Below are positions 41,656 through 50,728 of a DNA stretch of 64,000 nt, piece after piece; position 1 is the first letter of the stretch, and the number at the start of each line of letters is the position of its first letter. The stretch spans positions 1-64,000 of the forward strand of contig PDZW01000005.1 of NCBI GenBank assembly GCA_002753155.1, read 5' to 3'. Origin of the DNA: Alphaproteobacteria bacterium WMHbin7. GTDB lineage: Bacteria > Pseudomonadota > Alphaproteobacteria > Rhodospirillales > WMHbin7. The position numbers were made by a program, and so were the translations under genes. Below the pieces are notes generated by a model, which was not told the origin of the DNA, ran no database searches, and was given only the letters and a program-made list of their open reading frames with translations.

Positions 41656-42993
41656 GACCCAGGGCGTTGCGCCGACTGATCGCAAATGGGCGTAGCTGGC
41701 CATCGTGTTGCCGATCACCAATCCATCGAACCCCTCTTGAATGCCCGAGCCGCGCACGACCTTGAAAGCATAGGCCTGATTCTTGGGAAGGCCTTCCAGG
41801 CGGGAATGATGGAATTCGTGGGCAGAAAAGCTTTTGCCAACCTCGGTCATCGGCGCCCATGGACCCTGCCCGGTTTCAGTCAGCCGAACATAGCCGCGCC
41901 CGACCGGACGTTCCTGCATCACCACATCGGCCTTGATCAACCCGACCATGTCGCCCTTCTGACCTTCCCAGCGGATGGATCTGGCCAGATACATCAGCCC
42001 TCCGCACTCGGCATGGCAGGGAAGCCCCGCTTTCAATGCCGCCTTGATTTCGCTTCTCAAGAGGTGATTGGCTGACAAATCGCGCAAATGCGTTTCCGGA
42101 AATCCGCCTCCAATGAACAATCCGTCGATATCTGGCGGCAAATGGAAATCACGCATCGTATTGAAGGGAATTAGTTCGGCGCCATTCTGGGCGAAGGCGT
42201 CCAGGTCGTCGGGATAATAAAAGCCGAAGGCCGAATCCTGGGCGATGGCGATGCGTAGATTAGCCTTCGGGGCAGCAGGCAAAGGGGTTGCCGATTGAAG
42301 CTGACCAGCTCTTGCCGCAATCGCCAACAGCCGGTCAAGATCGACATGCGCCTCAACGCTGGAAGCCAGAAGCGAGATCAATTCGCTGGCATCCGCCTGC
42401 TCATTGGCGGGCACCAGACCCAGATGCCGCTCGGCCACCACCAGATCTGTTTCACGGGGAATGGCGCCCAGAATGGGCATATCTGGCAGATAGCGCGAGA
42501 TGGCCTGGCGCAGCTTGCCTTCATGGCGCGGCCCCGCCACCTGATTGAGAATCACGCCGCCGATATCCAGGTCGGGGTCGAAATCCCTAAAGCCCTTGAG
42601 CAGCGGTGCTATGCCGCGCGTCATGCCCCTTGCATCGATGACCAGAATCACCGGTGCCTGCATCAAGCGGGCCAGGGCCGCCGTGTCGTCGGTGCCTTCG
42701 GTATCCATGCCATCGAACAGGCCCTTGTTCCCTTCGATCAGCACAAGATCGGCTTGTCTGGATTCGCGTGCCGCCAAGGCCAGCATTTCCTGATGCGACA
42801 TTGAATAGAAATCGAGATTCCAGGAAGGCCGTCCCGAGGCGGCGCGGTGCCACAAGGGATCGATGTAATCCGGCCCCTTCTTGAAAGGCTGGACGCTGAG
42901 ACCCCGCTTTTTAAGAGCGGCCAGCAACCCCAATGTGACAGTGGTTTTGCCCGAGGATTTATGCGCCGCCGAGATGACAAGGCGAGAGGTCAT
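41617..42993 (-). CDS. dsrN: Siroheme amidase / cobyrinate a,c-diamide synthase-like DsrN
   Basis: A 458-aa CbiA-type glutamine amidotransferase with an N-terminal P-loop ATPase (ISAAHKSSGKTTVTLGLLAAL). The C-terminal class I glutaminase-like domain carries the nucleophile Cys in GLPCHAECGGLMYLA. In sulfur oxidisers DsrN amidates siroheme for DsrAB. The ATG at 42993 agrees with CbiA proteins; the track's extension is upstream sequence. It is the last gene of the dsr operon and lies one base after the TrpD2-like gene. Confidence 0.88.
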   Translation of the reverse strand: MTSRLVISAAHKSSGKTTVTLGLLAALKKRGLSVQPFKKGPDYIDPLWHRAASGRPSWNLDFYSMSHQEMLALAARESRQADLVLIEGNKGLFDGMDTEGTDDTAALARLMQAPVILVIDARGMTRGIAPLLKGFRDFDPDLDIGGVILNQVAGPRHEGKLRQAISRYLPDMPILGAIPRETDLVVAERHLGLVPANEQADASELISLLASSVEAHVDLDRLLAIAARAGQLQSATPLPAAPKANLRIAIAQDSAFGFYYPDDLDAFAQNGAELIPFNTMRDFHLPPDIDGLFIGGGFPETHLRDLSANHLLRSEIKAALKAGLPCHAECGGLMYLARSIRWEGQKGDMVGLIKADVVMQERPVGRGYVRLTETGQGPWAPMTEVGKSFSAHEFHHSRLEGLPKNQAYAFKVVRGSGIQEGFDGLVIGNTMASYAHLRSVGATPWVSRFVDFIRRNRR

Positions 42994-42994
42994 C

Positions 42995-43993
42995 TCAAGC
43001 GCCGATGCGGTCCAGGGTACGTCCGGCCCACATCTCATCGGCCATGCTTTGAGCCTGGGCCGGTGATTTTGCGCGGCCCAGCAGGCGTAGCGCTATGGCT
43101 GTTGTCCCCGTGACGGTGGCCGTGGCAAAAGCGTCATCAAGCTTTCCGGCCCACAGATCCTGCATTCGCCTGGGATCCATCTGGTGATCGTGGGGCTGAG
43201 CGCTTTCGGACAGAATGGCCGGCCATTCCTCTTCGCCCATCTTGCCCTCGGCAACCATCTGAACCAGACAGGGTTTTTCGGGGCGCCGCTCGGCCTCGCC
43301 GCCCTCGCCCTTGAACACGGCCAGACGCTGATCGCCCAGAAGATTGGCCGCCATCTGATGAACGCCCCGATAGGCCGGATGGAAAACGCTGACCATGCTG
43401 GCTCCGGCCTTCAAGGGATTGAGCATGCGGCCAATGGTGTGCAGCGGTGTGCGCAAACCAAGAAGCGGCTTCAAGCCCAGCATCTCGTTCAAACGCGGGC
43501 TTAAATGTTCAAGCGCCATGAAGGCGAAATTGCGCTTATCCAAATGCTGGGCCGCCTCGCCCAGTGTTTTGGCGGCGGGAATGCCCAGAGCTTCCAGCGC
43601 AGCTCGGGAATAAAGGCGGCCCTCGGTGTGATCTTCCGGCCCTTGCATGAAAACGCGAATACCGTTCTGGGCCAAAAGCAGGGCCGAAAGCAGGAACCAG
43701 GGCAGTTGGCGGCTTTTTCCGGCATAGCTCGACCAATCGAGATCGGCTCTGGGGGTAGGCTGTCCTGCCGCGATGGCTTCGCGCGCCGCCGCCACGAAAC
43801 CCGCCACTTCCTCGGGCGTTTCCGTTTTCACACGCAGCAGGCACAAGAAGGCTCCCAACTGCACGGGCTCGACGGCACCGGCCAGAATCATGGCCGCAGC
43901 GGCCTTGGATTCTTCGAAGGTTAGTGGGCGTGAAAGCGTCGGCCCCTTGCCCAGAATGCGGACATAGGGCGCGAAAGGGTGTTCAGTCGCCAT
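42995..43993 (-). CDS. TrpD2/YbiB-like glycosyltransferase family 3 protein inside the dsr operon
   Basis: A 332-aa protein with the two-domain fold of anthranilate phosphoribosyltransferase: the helical N-terminal domain (PLTFEESKAAAAMILAGAVEPVQLGAFLCLLRVKTET) and the alpha/beta domain around LGLRTPLHTIGRMLNPLKAG. The catalytic KGEGG loop is present as FKGEGGEAERRPEKPC, but the GTGGD phosphoribosyl loop of TrpD is not obvious, which points to the YbiB/TrpD2 group. It sits four bases after dsrP and before dsrN. It is not part of the Allochromatium dsr gene set, so a novel accessory role is possible. Start 43993 chosen over a longer overlapping ORF. Confidence 0.75.
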   Translation of the reverse strand: MATEHPFAPYVRILGKGPTLSRPLTFEESKAAAAMILAGAVEPVQLGAFLCLLRVKTETPEEVAGFVAAAREAIAAGQPTPRADLDWSSYAGKSRQLPWFLLSALLLAQNGIRVFMQGPEDHTEGRLYSRAALEALGIPAAKTLGEAAQHLDKRNFAFMALEHLSPRLNEMLGLKPLLGLRTPLHTIGRMLNPLKAGASMVSVFHPAYRGVHQMAANLLGDQRLAVFKGEGGEAERRPEKPCLVQMVAEGKMGEEEWPAILSESAQPHDHQMDPRRMQDLWAGKLDDAFATATVTGTTAIALRLLGRAKSPAQAQSMADEMWAGRTLDRIGA

Positions 43994-43997
43994 AATC

Positions 43998-45263
43998 TCA
44001 AGCGGCCGGGGCTGGCTCGGCCTCCTCCTCATCCTTGGTTTCCGCCTGATGCTTCCTGGCATGCGGATCGATTTCCGCGTCGGCCAGGCTGACAGGCAGG
44101 AAACGAAGGATGGCCGTTCCCAGGGCGACAATCAAGAGGGCGAGCGCAAAGCCGCCCAATCCCAAGAGAATTTCCGGCAGCGAAGGGCTATAGCCATGCA
44201 CGACCCCGTCAAAGAAGCTGCTTTCCACCTCGTAACCCGGGAAAAGGGTGAGCGGCCAGGCCTGGCCACCGATGATGATGATGAAAACCTGGGCCAATCC
44301 CCCAATCACCACCAGGAAGGAAGCGAAGGCCAGCGTTCCGTGCGAGCGCATGCGCGGCACCAGGGTCAGCATCAAGGGGAAAAACGTTCCGATCCCCATC
44401 TGCACACCCCAGAAATGGAAGCTATAGAATCCGCTGCCGAACAGCAGAAAATCGACCACCTCGACGCGCCCGGCCCAATAGGCCGCCGTGACATGCTGCA
44501 GCAAGGCCAGATAGGCGGTGGCGGCCACGAACACGGCCAGCAACACGCGCAGCCGCTCGGTGATCACGACGCCTAAGGGGCGCCGGTCCATGGTATAGGC
44601 CGCCAGCATGACCAGGATGAACAGGGCGGTGCCGAAGGACAGCGACATGGCGATAAACAAAGGTGCCATCACGGCCGAGGAATAGGCCTCACGGGCCACC
44701 AGAAAGCCGAAGATCGAACCGGTACCGGTGGTCAGGACCAAGCGCCAGATGAAGGCGAAAGTGCCGGGGCCGCTACTTTTCGACTTCAAGCGGCGATCCA
44801 TCATGAACCACAAATAGACCAGCACGATGCCGAAGAAGCCGGTATAGAGAATGATGTTGGCGGCAAAGATGGATTTGAAATTGAAGTGCGACATGGCAAC
44901 GATCAGGCGATCGGGACGCCCGAGATCAAGCACCAGAACGGCCAGGCCACCCGCCAGCAGGGCAAGGGCCAACAGGGCCGAAAGCGGGGCCAGCGGCTTA
45001 TAGACCGACTTGCCAAACACCGAGCCGATGGAAGCGACGTTCAAAGCGCCAGAAGCCGCCACAATCAGGAACACGGCGAAAACATGGGGCATGCCCCATA
45101 CAACTTCGTTGCTCATGCCAGTCACCCAGTGACCGCTATGCTCCATGTAATAGGCGGCCCCCAGGCCGATCAGGAAAATCAGGCCCAAAATGACCACAGC
45201 CGCGCGAAAGCAAGGACGCTTCGAATTGATTTCCTGGTAGACGAGGTCGGGCAGATTGGCCAT
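43998..45263 (-). CDS. dsrP: DsrP, NrfD-like integral membrane subunit
   Basis: A 421-aa membrane protein with about ten helices, the quinone-interacting subunit of the DsrMKJOP complex. It resembles NrfD/HybB (SGHWVTGMSNEVVWGMPHVFAVFLIVAASGALNVASIGSVFG; SFHFWGVQMGIGTFFPLML). Two starts are possible, 45269 and 45263; GGAG lies nine bases before the second, which I use. It follows dsrO. Confidence 0.93.
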   Translation of the reverse strand: MANLPDLVYQEINSKRPCFRAAVVILGLIFLIGLGAAYYMEHSGHWVTGMSNEVVWGMPHVFAVFLIVAASGALNVASIGSVFGKSVYKPLAPLSALLALALLAGGLAVLVLDLGRPDRLIVAMSHFNFKSIFAANIILYTGFFGIVLVYLWFMMDRRLKSKSSGPGTFAFIWRLVLTTGTGSIFGFLVAREAYSSAVMAPLFIAMSLSFGTALFILVMLAAYTMDRRPLGVVITERLRVLLAVFVAATAYLALLQHVTAAYWAGRVEVVDFLLFGSGFYSFHFWGVQMGIGTFFPLMLTLVPRMRSHGTLAFASFLVVIGGLAQVFIIIIGGQAWPLTLFPGYEVESSFFDGVVHGYSPSLPEILLGLGGFALALLIVALGTAILRFLPVSLADAEIDPHARKHQAETKDEEEAEPAPAA

Positions 45264-45275
45264 GGGCATCGTCTC

Positions 45276-46022
45276 CTAAATACCGTGATAGCGGATGCCG
45301 GGATCGGTCTTCAGGTCCGCCCGGATCTGGCTGGTGGGATATTGGGCCACGACCTGGGTGATGGCATGTTCGGGATTCATCAAGTCGCCGAACAGCATGG
45401 CGCCACGTCCCTTGGCATGGCAGGCCTCGACGCAGGCGGGAACGACGCCCGCATCGACACGGTGGACGCACAAGGTGCAGGCCTCGACGCAGCCCTTGCC
45501 CCGGGGATTGTGCGGCGCCTGACCGGTTTGCGCTTCATGCGCAAACGAGCGGGCCTTGTAGGGGCAGGCCATCATGCAATAACGGCAGCCGATGCAGATA
45601 TGGCGATCAACCAGAACGATGCCGTCGGCGCGCTTGAACGAGGCGCCGGTGGGACAAACATCGGCACAGGGCGGGTTGGTGCAATGCTGGCACATCACGG
45701 GCAGCGAACGGGTAAAGCCGGTCTTGGGCTCGGCCAGCTCCACCTTGCGGATATATTGGGGATCGCTGGCCGGACGCCCGTGGCTGGGCAGGCGCATCTC
45801 ATCCTTGCAGGCCGTAACGCAGGCCGTGCATTCCTGATCGCAGCGATTGGTGTCGATCAGAAGTCCCCAGCGCACACTGGGCTGGGCCATACTGTCTTCG
45901 GGCCGGGCCTTGGAAGGTGCGGGGGCTGCCACCAGGAAAACGCCCGGCGCCAGCAGGGCGGCCGTTCCGGCAACGGTCTTCAAGACGTCGCGCCGCGTTT
46001 GTGAGATTTTGCACCCGCTCAT
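45276..46022 (-). CDS. dsrO: DsrO, periplasmic iron-sulfur protein
   Basis: A 248-aa ferredoxin-like subunit carried to the periplasm by the twin-arginine route (QTRRDVLKTVAGTAALLAPGVFLVAA). Four cysteine-rich cluster motifs are visible: CDQECTACVTAC, CQHCTNPPCADVCP, CIGCRYCMMACP and CTLCVHRVDAGVVPACVEAC. It transfers electrons between DsrJ and DsrP. The ATG overlaps the dsrJ stop (ATGA). Confidence 0.94.
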   Translation of the reverse strand: MSGCKISQTRRDVLKTVAGTAALLAPGVFLVAAPAPSKARPEDSMAQPSVRWGLLIDTNRCDQECTACVTACKDEMRLPSHGRPASDPQYIRKVELAEPKTGFTRSLPVMCQHCTNPPCADVCPTGASFKRADGIVLVDRHICIGCRYCMMACPYKARSFAHEAQTGQAPHNPRGKGCVEACTLCVHRVDAGVVPACVEACHAKGRGAMLFGDLMNPEHAITQVVAQYPTSQIRADLKTDPGIRYHGI

Positions 46023-46459
46023 TGCGGACCCTCCGGCTTGGTGTCCTGGGCGGGCACGGTTTCTTCCGATGGCGTCGTCTCGGGCATAGCAGCTTGCACC
46101 CGCTTGGGCTCGGGACGCGGATTATGGCACTCGAAGCAATCGACGCTGACGGCGGCGTAATCATGGCAGACGCGGCAGAAATGCTTGTCGCTGTCGATGC
46201 CGACGGGCTGGCCGTCGGTTCCGGAAACGGCATGGCAATCAAGGCAGGCTTTGAGGCCGTTTGCCGTGGCGCGAACACCTTGATGCATGGTGGCATCGCG
46301 CCGGTGCAGCAGCATGGTCATGTGCGTTCGCCGCATGGCGGCAGGCTCGGCCAGGCATTTCTCGCCCGAAGCCTTGGGCAGCTCGGGCGGCCCGGCAAAC
46401 GAGGGTGCCGCCGAACCGATCAGCGTCAACGCCAGAAGCAATGCCGCCCAAAGCCGCAT
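46019..46459 (-). CDS. dsrJ: DsrJ, periplasmic triheme cytochrome c
   Basis: A 146-aa exported cytochrome: signal peptide (about 1-22) and exactly three CxxCH heme sites (CLDCH, CRVCH, CFECH at about 72, 95 and 108). Cys35 in the GEKCLAEPA segment corresponds to the unusual Cys heme ligand described for Allochromatium DsrJ. The start at 46459 follows GGAG just after the dsrL stop; the track's longer version is out of place. Confidence 0.93.
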   Translation of the reverse strand: MRLWAALLLALTLIGSAAPSFAGPPELPKASGEKCLAEPAAMRRTHMTMLLHRRDATMHQGVRATANGLKACLDCHAVSGTDGQPVGIDSDKHFCRVCHDYAAVSVDCFECHNPRPEPKRVQAAMPETTPSEETVPAQDTKPEGPQ

Positions 46460-46460
46460 C

Positions 46461-48404
46461 TTACTCTCCCAACCCCATCTGGATGTAGCCGGTGGGGCAG
46501 ACGTCCATGCAGATATGGCAGCCCACGCACTTGGCGTAATCGGTATAGACATAGCGCCCAAGCGCCCGCTCGTTCTTCGGTGTGCGCTGCACGGCCGATT
46601 GCGGACAGAAGACCAGGCAGTTGTCGCATTCGAAGCACAAGCCGCAGCTCATGCAGCGCTTGGCCTCGGCCACCACTTCGGCGTCGGTCAGCGTCTTCAA
46701 ACGTTCGTCGAAATTGCCAATCACTTGATCGGCTGCGATATGAACCTCGTTTCGCTTGTTGCGCTTGGTGTAGCTGAAATGTCCCAGGAACAATTCGTCC
46801 GACGGCACCACATCCTTGGTCGAGCGGTCTTCGTAATTATGCAGCGCCACCTTGGAATCGCAGGTGCCGCGCATGCCGTCGCCCGAGAAGACCTCGGGCT
46901 CGCGGCCCATGTTGCGAAGCACATCGATCAGGTTGAAGTGATGCACGTCAACCTTGGGGCGCTTGCCGAATTCCTCGCCCTTCAAGTAGGTGTTGATGCT
47001 CTCGGAGGCGATCCAGCCGTGGCCGATGGCGGTGGTCAGCAGATGCGGGCGCACGATATCGCCGCCCACGAAATGCTTGTCCTTGCCGGGCACCTTGAAA
47101 TGCTTGTCGGCATTGATGAAGCCCTTGCCATTGTCCATGGCTTCCAGGCCTTCCATGTCGCCCTTTTGTCCGATGGCCGATACGATGAGATCGCATTCGA
47201 TCTCGAATTCCGTACCGGCCTGGGGAACCGGCGTCATGCCGTCCATGGTGCATTTGCACATCTTGAGCGCACGGGCGCGGCCATTCGAATCCTTCAGCAC
47301 CTCAAGCGGCATGATGCCGCCCTTGATGTCCACACCTTCGCGCTTGGCGTCTTCCACCTCGCGTTCGGCGGCAAACATCTTTTCCACCGGGAACAGCGAG
47401 GTCAGCGTCACATTGGCCCCTTCGCGGGTGGCGGCCGTCGCCACGTCGTGCGCGGTCTGGCCCAGCACGACATGCTCGACGCGATCCTTGTCATGCACCT
47501 GGGTGATGTGGCCCAGGCGTCTGGCCACCGAGGCCACGTCGATCGAGGTATCGCCGCCGCCGACCACGATGATGCGCCCGGTAACGAACTTCAAACGCCC
47601 CTCGTTGAAGGCGCGAAGGAAAGCGACACCCGAGATGCAGTTGGGAGCATCGGCACCAGGAACCGGCAGGCCGCGCCCGGCATGGGTGCCGATGGCCCAG
47701 AAAATGGCGTCGTTGTTCTTTTCCAAATCGGCCAATTGAACATCCCGGCCTACGCGGCAATTCATCTTGGTGGCAACACCCAGATCGAGAATACGCTTGA
47801 TCTCGCCATCCAGAACGTCGCGGGGCGTGCGATAGCCGGGAATGCCGTAACGCATCATGCCGCCCAACTCGGCGCGATCATCATAGATGGTGACGCTGTG
47901 GCCCATCTTGCGAAGCTGATAGGCCGCCGACAGGCCGGCTGGGCCGCCGCCGATAACGGCAATCTTCTTGCCCGTCTCCTGGCTGGGCTTGGGGAAGGCC
48001 AGCTTGTTCTCGAGCGCCCAATTGCCGATGTAGTGTTCGACCGAATTGATGCCGACGTGATCTTCGACCTCGTTCCTGTTGCAACCATCCTCGCAAGGTG
48101 CGGGGCAAACGCGGCCCATCACGGCGGGAAAGGGATTTGACATGGTCATCTTGTGGAAGGCGTATTCCTGCATGCTCATGCCTGCGGGGGGCTTGTCGAC
48201 GCCGCGCACGATGTCCAGCCAGCCCCGGATGTCGTGACCCGAGGGGCAGCTCGCCTGACAGGGCGGCGCACGATGCACATAGGTCGGGCATTTGTGCGAC
48301 CAACCCGCCTGAAAGATGGCGTCCTGGAAATCGCTCCACTTCGATTCGCCATCCTTGTAGCGGCGGAAGGAGTTTTGCTGGTTGTCCACGGTCAGATGAG
48401 TCAT
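46461..48404 (-). CDS. dsrL: DsrL, NAD(P)H oxidoreductase iron-sulfur flavoprotein
   Basis: A 647-aa protein related to the small subunit of glutamate synthase. An N-terminal cysteine cluster region (CPTYVHRAPPCQASCPSGHD, CPAPCEDGC) leads to an FAD site (IAVIGGGPAGLSAAYQL) and a NAD(P) site (IIVVGGGDTSIDVASVARR). The C-terminal double [4Fe-4S] ferredoxin reads CMSCGLCFECDNCLVFCP and CVGCHICMDVCP. In sulfur oxidisers it is the physiological partner of DsrAB, passing electrons to NAD. Its presence marks the operon as oxidative. Confidence 0.94.
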   Translation of the reverse strand: MTHLTVDNQQNSFRRYKDGESKWSDFQDAIFQAGWSHKCPTYVHRAPPCQASCPSGHDIRGWLDIVRGVDKPPAGMSMQEYAFHKMTMSNPFPAVMGRVCPAPCEDGCNRNEVEDHVGINSVEHYIGNWALENKLAFPKPSQETGKKIAVIGGGPAGLSAAYQLRKMGHSVTIYDDRAELGGMMRYGIPGYRTPRDVLDGEIKRILDLGVATKMNCRVGRDVQLADLEKNNDAIFWAIGTHAGRGLPVPGADAPNCISGVAFLRAFNEGRLKFVTGRIIVVGGGDTSIDVASVARRLGHITQVHDKDRVEHVVLGQTAHDVATAATREGANVTLTSLFPVEKMFAAEREVEDAKREGVDIKGGIMPLEVLKDSNGRARALKMCKCTMDGMTPVPQAGTEFEIECDLIVSAIGQKGDMEGLEAMDNGKGFINADKHFKVPGKDKHFVGGDIVRPHLLTTAIGHGWIASESINTYLKGEEFGKRPKVDVHHFNLIDVLRNMGREPEVFSGDGMRGTCDSKVALHNYEDRSTKDVVPSDELFLGHFSYTKRNKRNEVHIAADQVIGNFDERLKTLTDAEVVAEAKRCMSCGLCFECDNCLVFCPQSAVQRTPKNERALGRYVYTDYAKCVGCHICMDVCPTGYIQMGLGE

Positions 48405-48421
48405 GGTCGCTTCCTTACCCT

Positions 48422-49915
48422 TTATGAATTACCGCCCAGAAGGATGGCGTTGCTTACCAACTGGTGAACGCTTTGGACCATGCCCATGTCGTAACCGTAA
48501 TAGGGCAGGACCTTGGTGAACTGGCTTTTGCAGATGGCGCACATGGCGGCCATGTGGGTCACGCCATGCTGGTCGACCGCCTGCTTTAAGGCCTCGACGC
48601 GGGGCTTAGCACCCTTGATGCGAAGATCGATCAATTCGTCGGTCAACAGCCCGCCACCGCCGCCGCAACAGAAGGTGCGGGCATGCGTGGTGTCAGGATG
48701 CATATCGACGAATTTTGGGCAGGCCGCCTTCAGCACATCGCGGGGATAGAAGAATTGGCTGCCCGGCTCGGGCCCCATACGGGTGGCCCTGGCGATGTTG
48801 CAGGAATCATGCACGGTGACGATCTTGTCAGCATTGGCCGATGGATCAAGCCTGACGGCGCCGCTCATAATGGCGCCCCTGGTCAGTTCCATGATGTGCT
48901 GGGGCACCGGATATTTCGGATCGAGAAAATCGAAGGGACCGGCCAGCGTGTTCAGGAAGGCATAGGCCACGCGCCAAGCATGCCCGCATTCGCCAAAGAC
49001 GATGCGCTTGACCTTGAGATCAAGGGCGGCTTGGCGGATACGCATGGAAATCTTCTTCATCTGCTCGTAATTGCCGATGAACATGCCGAAATTGCCGGCT
49101 TCCGAGGCATAGGACGACATGGTCCAGGAAAGCCCCATCTGGTGGAAGACCTTGGCATAGCCGATCAGGCCATCGACATGCGGCTCGGCGAAGAAGTCGG
49201 CGGAGGGTGTGACCAGCAGCACATCGGCCCCCACCACATTCAGCGGGAACTTAATGTCATGGCCGGTGGCGTCTTTGACGTCCTCCTCAAGGCCCTCCAG
49301 CGTATCGATCAGCGCCGGTTCGGGCAGACCCAGATTGTTGCCGATCTTGTGAACCTTGCCGATGATCTCGTTGCAGTATTTCTGGCCGAGCCCAATCGAG
49401 TCCATGATCTCGCGGGCCGCCATCGAGATTTCGGCGGTGTCGATGCCATAGGGGCAGAATAGCGAGCAGCGGCGGCACTGCGAACACTGGTGAAAATAGT
49501 TGTACCAGTCGTCGAGGCGCTCGCGCGTCCAGGGCTTGGCGCCAACCAAACCGCCCAGGGCCTTGCCAGCGGGCGTGAAGTAATAGCGGTAGATGTCGCG
49601 CATCAGATCCTGGCGCGCCACCGGCATGTTCTTGGGATCACCCGTTCCCAGGAAATAATGACACTTGTCGGTGCAGGCGCCACATTTGACGCAGATATCA
49701 AGATAGACGCGCAGGCTTTTGTACTTGCCCAGCAACTCGCCCATCTTGGCGACGGCGGCTTGCTCCCAATTCTCGACCAGCTCGCCGGGAAAGCCCAGAG
49801 GCTCCTGGTGCGCTCTTACCGCGACATAGGATTTCAGCCCACCCATCACGCCCGGATTCAGGGCCGGAACGGTCGGCAGATCATCAAGCGCCGGGGCAAC
49901 CGGTTTCAAAGCCAT
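48422..49915 (-). CDS. dsrK: DsrK, heterodisulfide-reductase-like catalytic subunit
   Basis: A 497-aa cytoplasmic-facing subunit of DsrMKJOP. Two ferredoxin motifs (CVKCGACTDKCHYFLGTGDP and CSQCRRCSLFCPYGID) and two CCG-type motifs (VFGECGHAWR; TFCCGGGGGLLTDE) match HdrD, and the latter binds the unusual active-site cluster. It is proposed to act on the disulfide/trisulfide form of DsrC. It starts three bases after dsrM. Confidence 0.95.
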   Translation of the reverse strand: MALKPVAPALDDLPTVPALNPGVMGGLKSYVAVRAHQEPLGFPGELVENWEQAAVAKMGELLGKYKSLRVYLDICVKCGACTDKCHYFLGTGDPKNMPVARQDLMRDIYRYYFTPAGKALGGLVGAKPWTRERLDDWYNYFHQCSQCRRCSLFCPYGIDTAEISMAAREIMDSIGLGQKYCNEIIGKVHKIGNNLGLPEPALIDTLEGLEEDVKDATGHDIKFPLNVVGADVLLVTPSADFFAEPHVDGLIGYAKVFHQMGLSWTMSSYASEAGNFGMFIGNYEQMKKISMRIRQAALDLKVKRIVFGECGHAWRVAYAFLNTLAGPFDFLDPKYPVPQHIMELTRGAIMSGAVRLDPSANADKIVTVHDSCNIARATRMGPEPGSQFFYPRDVLKAACPKFVDMHPDTTHARTFCCGGGGGLLTDELIDLRIKGAKPRVEALKQAVDQHGVTHMAAMCAICKSQFTKVLPYYGYDMGMVQSVHQLVSNAILLGGNS

Positions 49916-49918
49916 CGC

Positions 49919-50647
49919 CTAACCCTCCAACTTGGCCGCCCAGGGCGCCAGATGGCGCCGCTCGCGCGGATCGTCGGCCTGATTACGCGAAGGGCTGAAG
50001 AAAACGCCCGGCGCATGCAGAAGCTTCGAGAAGGGAAATACGATCATCAGAAGTGCTACCATGAACAGATGAGCCAAAAGCGGCGGCTCGACCGGCAATT
50101 CACGGATGTCAAAAACATAAAGCCCCATGATGAAGGCCTTGACCGCCACGATGTCGGTGGGATTGGCGAACTTCATGCCATAGCCGGAAACGCCGATTCC
50201 GATCAGCAACAGCAGCATCAGAATGTCGGAGGGGCGCGTGATGTAGCGCACCCGGTCGATCACAAAGCGCCTGGCCAGCAGCACCAAAAGGCCACCCACC
50301 ATGGCCATGCCGCCATAAACCCCGAAGGGCTGGGCCAGTACGATGATCTCGGGCACCGGATTGACGAAGTAGCGCATGTGACGCACCAGAACCAGGGCCA
50401 GACCGGCATGGAAGGCGGCGGCGAAAATCCACAGCCAGCGGTTCGAATAGAACAGGCTTTCGAACAGCACGGCTTCGCGCCCCACGCGCAGCCAGGCACC
50501 TGCCTGGGTGGTGGGCGCTGGGGTCACGGCGATCTTCAAGGGAGCGGGCGTGGTCCAGTACTGGCGAATCTTCACTGCCAGTCCCGCCACAAGAACGCCT
50601 GCCGCCACATACAGCAGAGCCGCATAGAACATGCTCAAGCCCGACAT
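49919..50647 (-). CDS. dsrM: DsrM, cytochrome b-type membrane subunit
   Basis: A 242-aa membrane protein with about five helices and histidines suitable for two b hemes, like the NarI family (AAAFHAGLALVLVRHMRYFVNP; PLLAHLFMVALLMIVFPFSKLLHAPG). It anchors DsrK and exchanges electrons with quinone. A strong GGGAGGAGGAAGG ribosome-binding region precedes it, part of which can pair in a hairpin. Confidence 0.93.
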   Translation of the reverse strand: MSGLSMFYAALLYVAAGVLVAGLAVKIRQYWTTPAPLKIAVTPAPTTQAGAWLRVGREAVLFESLFYSNRWLWIFAAAFHAGLALVLVRHMRYFVNPVPEIIVLAQPFGVYGGMAMVGGLLVLLARRFVIDRVRYITRPSDILMLLLLIGIGVSGYGMKFANPTDIVAVKAFIMGLYVFDIRELPVEPPLLAHLFMVALLMIVFPFSKLLHAPGVFFSPSRNQADDPRERRHLAPWAAKLEG

Positions 50648-50660
50648 CTCGGCCCTTCCT

Positions 50661-50695
50661 CCTCCCGGGATCGGGAGGGTGGATTCGTGTCCACC
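50661..50695 (-). promoter_or_regulatory. Tandem hairpins between dsrC and dsrM
   Basis: GGTGGA-N6-TCCACC (50678-50695) and CCTCCCG-GGAT-CGGGAGG (50661-50678) abut in the 81-bp gap. The second includes the start of the dsrM ribosome-binding region. There is no T run, so they are more likely mRNA-processing or translation-control elements than a terminator. Confidence 0.5.
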
Positions 50696-50728
50696 CCCTC
50701 CGACATCACTTATCGGCGAAACGCCCGA

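Noticed and set aside
44886-46004. 372-aa plus-strand ORF
   Set aside because: Antisense to dsrP and dsrO; Ala/Gly/His-rich with no recognisable fold.
46287-48140. 617-aa plus-strand ORF
   Set aside because: It lies wholly antisense to dsrJ and dsrL, which have complete motifs; its composition is His/Ala/Gly-rich shadow coding from GC-rich third positions.
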